64,000 nucleotides of DNA from Streptomyces pristinaespiralis (GTDB taxonomy: Bacteria; Actinomycetota; Actinomycetes; Streptomycetales; Streptomycetaceae). Both the position numbers and the translations under genes were made by a program. The stretch is taken from contig NZ_CP011340.1 in NCBI RefSeq assembly GCF_001278075.1, positions 5,084,001 through 5,148,000 of the forward strand. The letters are read 5' to 3'. The notes under the pieces were generated by a model that searched no databases, was not told where the DNA came from, and worked only from the letters and a program-made list of their open reading frames with translations. Shown piece after piece: positions 62,901 to 64,000 of this stretch. Within the stretch, counting starts at the first letter, position 1; each line of letters opens with the position of its first letter.

Positions 62901-63479
62901 CTCGGCGGCGAACAGTCGGGCCACATCGCGGGCGTCGGCTTCGACCTGTACGTCCGCATGGTCGGTGAGGCGGTCGCCGACTACCGCGCCTCGCTGGAGG
63001 GCGGTGTGGAGGAGGAGCCCCCGCTCGAGGTCAAGATCGAACTCCCCGTCGACGCCCACGTCCCGCACGACTACGCCCCGGGCGAGCGGCTGCGGCTCCA
63101 GGCGTACCGGGCGATCGCCTCCGCCAACACGGAGGAGGACATCAAGGCGGTCCGCGAGGAACTCACCGACCGCTACGGCAAGCTGCCGGAGCCCGTGGAG
63201 AACCTCCTGCTGGTCGCCGGTCTGCGGATGCTCGCCCGTGCCTGCGGCGTCGGCGAGATCGTGCTCCAGGGGTCCAACATCCGCTTCGCGCCCGTGGAGT
63301 TGCGCGAGTCCCAGGAACTGCGGCTCAAGCGGCTCCATCCGCGCACGGTCATCAAGCCGGCCGTCCACCAGATCCTGGTGCCCCGGCCGACGAGCGGCAA
63401 GATCGGCGGCAAGCCGGTGGTGGGGCGCGAACTGCTGGCGTGGACCGGCGAGTTCCTGACGACGATCCTCGGCTCGTAG
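59946..63479 (+). CDS. mfd: Transcription-repair coupling factor
   Basis: The 1177-residue DNA translocase removes stalled RNA polymerase and recruits UvrA. It has the UvrB-like N-terminal module (EYPAWETLPHERLSPRSDTVGRR), the RNA-polymerase-interaction domain near residues 500-560 (VHEQHGVGRYLEM), and the RecG-like motor with Walker A GYGKTE near residue 660, DEEQRFG near 756 and SATPIPRTLEM. The C-terminal TRCF domain closes the protein. ATG at 59946 fits the family start (LHGLLDAVVRD). Confidence 0.98.
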   Translation: MSLHGLLDAVVRDPALAEAVKAAGDGRRTHVDLVGPPAARPFAVAALARDAGRTVLAVTATGREAEDLAAALRSLLPDEGVVEYPAWETLPHERLSPRSDTVGRRLAVLRRLAHPSADDPSTGPVRVVVAPVRSVLQPQVKGLGDLEPVSLRTGQQADLNDVVEGLAAAAYSRVELVEKRGEFAVRGGILDVFPPTEEHPLRVEFWGDDVEEIRYFKVADQRSLEIAEHGLWAPPCRELLLTTEVRRRAAALAEAHPELGELLGKIAEGIAVEGMESLAPVLVDEMELLLDVLPQGSMAVVCDPERVRTRAADLVATSQEFLQASWAATAGGGEAPIDVGAASLWGIADVRDRARELGMMWWSVSPFASEASDQEDDTVKLGMHAPDTYRGDTARALADTKGWLADGWRTVFVTEAHGPASRTVEVLGSEGIAARLDADLTEITPSVVHVACGSIDYGFVDPGLKLAVLTETDLTGQKAAGKDGRRMPTRRRKTIDPLTLEAGDYIVHEQHGVGRYLEMVQRTVQGATREYLLVEYAPAKRGQPGDRLYIPTDQLEQVTKYVGGEAPTLHRLGGADWTKTKARAKKAVKEIAADLIKLYSARMAAPGHAFGPDTPWQRELEDAFAYVETPDQLSTIAEVKEDMEKTVPMDRLICGDVGYGKTEIAVRAAFKAVQDGKQVAVLVPTTLLVQQHFGTFSERYSQFPVVTRALSRFQSDADAKATLEGLRDGSVDIVIGTHRLFSSETKFKDLGLVIVDEEQRFGVEHKEQLKKLRADVDVLTMSATPIPRTLEMAVTGIREMSTITTPPEERHPVLTFVGPYEEKQIGAAVRRELLREGQVFYIHNRVESIDRAAARLREIVPEARIATAHGQMSESALEQVVVDFWEKKFDVLVSTTIVESGIDIANANTLIVERGDNFGLSQLHQLRGRVGRSRERGYAYFLYPPEKPLTETAHERLATIAQHTEMGAGMYVAMKDLEIRGAGNLLGGEQSGHIAGVGFDLYVRMVGEAVADYRASLEGGVEEEPPLEVKIELPVDAHVPHDYAPGERLRLQAYRAIASANTEEDIKAVREELTDRYGKLPEPVENLLLVAGLRMLARACGVGEIVLQGSNIRFAPVELRESQELRLKRLHPRTVIKPAVHQILVPRPTSGKIGGKPVVGRELLAWTGEFLTTILGS

Positions 63480-63531
63480 CGGACACGGTTCCGGCGGTTG
63501 CCGGCTCACCACGGCCGTCGCCCGGACACGG

Positions 63532-63564
63532 CACCGGCCGTGCCCGGGTGGGGCACGGCCGGTG
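63532..63564. terminator. Bidirectional terminator between mfd and the SGNH hydrolase gene
   Basis: A perfect 14-bp stem (63532-63545 with 63551-63564) and 5-base loop lie between converging genes. Confidence 0.88.
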
Positions 63565-63629
63565 GGTGAGCCGGTCCGGTCACGGCCGGTGGCGAGCTGC
63601 GCTCGTCGCGGCCGGCCCGTGAACCGCGG

Positions 63630-64000
63630 TCAGAGCTCGTCCAGGTCCAGCGCCTGCGCCATCGCGCGGTATCCCGCGTCGCCCGGGTGCAGATGGTCGC
63701 CCGAGTCGTAGGCGGGGAGGATGCGGTCCGGGTCCGCGGGGTCGGCCAGCGCGCGGTCGAAGTCGACCACGGCGTCGTACTCGCCCGACGTACGGATCCA
63801 GTGGTTGAACGCCTCCCGCTTGGCCTCGTTGACGGGGGTGTAGTAGAAGGAGCCCTTGACCGGGGTCAGCGTCGCACCGATCACCTTGACGCCCCGGTCG
63901 TGTGCCTGGCGGATCAGCGAACGGTGGCCCTCGATCAGCTGCTCCACCGACACCTCGGGAGAGCCGTCCCAGCTGCTGCTGCCGAAGTCGTTGATGCCTT
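63630..64000 (-). CDS. SGNH/GDSL-family hydrolase, 5' end outside the window
   Basis: The frame runs into the right edge, and about 123 C-terminal residues are visible. They contain block III (GINDFG) and block V of SGNH esterases: the catalytic Asp-His pair in SGDHLHPGDAGYRAMAQAL, with GVKVIGATLTPVKG between. The nucleophile Ser block I must lie outside. These enzymes are secreted or cytoplasmic esterases and lipases; export cannot be judged without the N-terminus. Confidence 0.9.
   Translation of the reverse strand, partial: GINDFGSSSWDGSPEVSVEQLIEGHRSLIRQAHDRGVKVIGATLTPVKGSFYYTPVNEAKREAFNHWIRTSGEYDAVVDFDRALADPADPDRILPAYDSGDHLHPGDAGYRAMAQALDLDEL

Overview
The window is high-GC actinobacterial DNA, almost certainly a Streptomyces chromosome core. 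Evidence is the extreme G/C bias at third codon positions, frequent GTG starts, four-base stop/start overlaps, a LAETG sortase substrate, tRNA without an encoded CCA, and G+C-rich perfect hairpin terminators. From memory, the order galTEK, ppc, pth-rplY-prs-glmU and mfd, together with rsmI, tatD, rpfB, rsmA and ispE, resembles the S. coelicolor core. I see no insertion sequence, prophage, rRNA or CRISPR array.

Layout. 0-6.6 kb: Ohr peroxidase (cut by the window edge), a serine hydrolase/SDR pair, a DMT transporter with a YbaK deacylase, a penicillin-binding protein and a secreted AOC-barrel protein. 6.6-17.7 kb: housekeeping genes for protein O-mannosylation (pmt), 16S rRNA methylation (rsmI, rsmA), a TatD nuclease, a resuscitation-promoting factor (rpfB) and isoprenoid synthesis (ispE), then a membrane acyltransferase and an ABC-F ATPase. 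18.3-22.0 kb: two tandem membrane-anchored beta-propeller paralogues. 22.3-27.6 kb: the galactose operon galTEK between two NarL-type regulators, one of which has lost its phosphorylatable Asp. 27.6-36.4 kb: marR/tam divergent pair, a secreted VCBS-repeat protein, a desaturase-tetR operon divergent from ppc, and a sortase-anchored surface protein. 36.6-43.1 kb, all leftward: small membrane protein, MFS exporter, pth, rplY, prs, glmU, tRNA-Gln. 43.5 kb: an orphan histidine kinase. 50.7-56 kb: SSS symporter with DUF485 partner and two MFS transporters. 56.4-63.5 kb: a MacB-like ABC transporter pair and mfd, then the end of an SGNH hydrolase.

The most unusual region is 45.2-50.2 kb. Four genes combine polymorphic-toxin catalytic folds with SUKH-type immunity domains: a YwqJ-like deaminase next to a SUKH-3 protein, and, divergently, a protein joining a WHH-like nuclease segment to a SUKH-1 domain and a 926-residue protein joining an N-terminal immunity-like domain, a long repetitive Pro/Ser linker, a second deaminase-like domain and a C-terminal SUKH-4-like domain. 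None shows a secretion leader. This is the best candidate here for a poorly described system.

Other recurring signals: eight genes have a TANNNT -10 box 6-7 nt before the start codon (apparently leaderless mRNAs); two copies of a covarying inverted repeat sit directly on the stop codons of the SDR and galK genes; a palindromic element appears inserted in frame in glmU; and clear operator-like palindromes lie upstream of the PBP, the desaturase-tetR operon and marR/tam.
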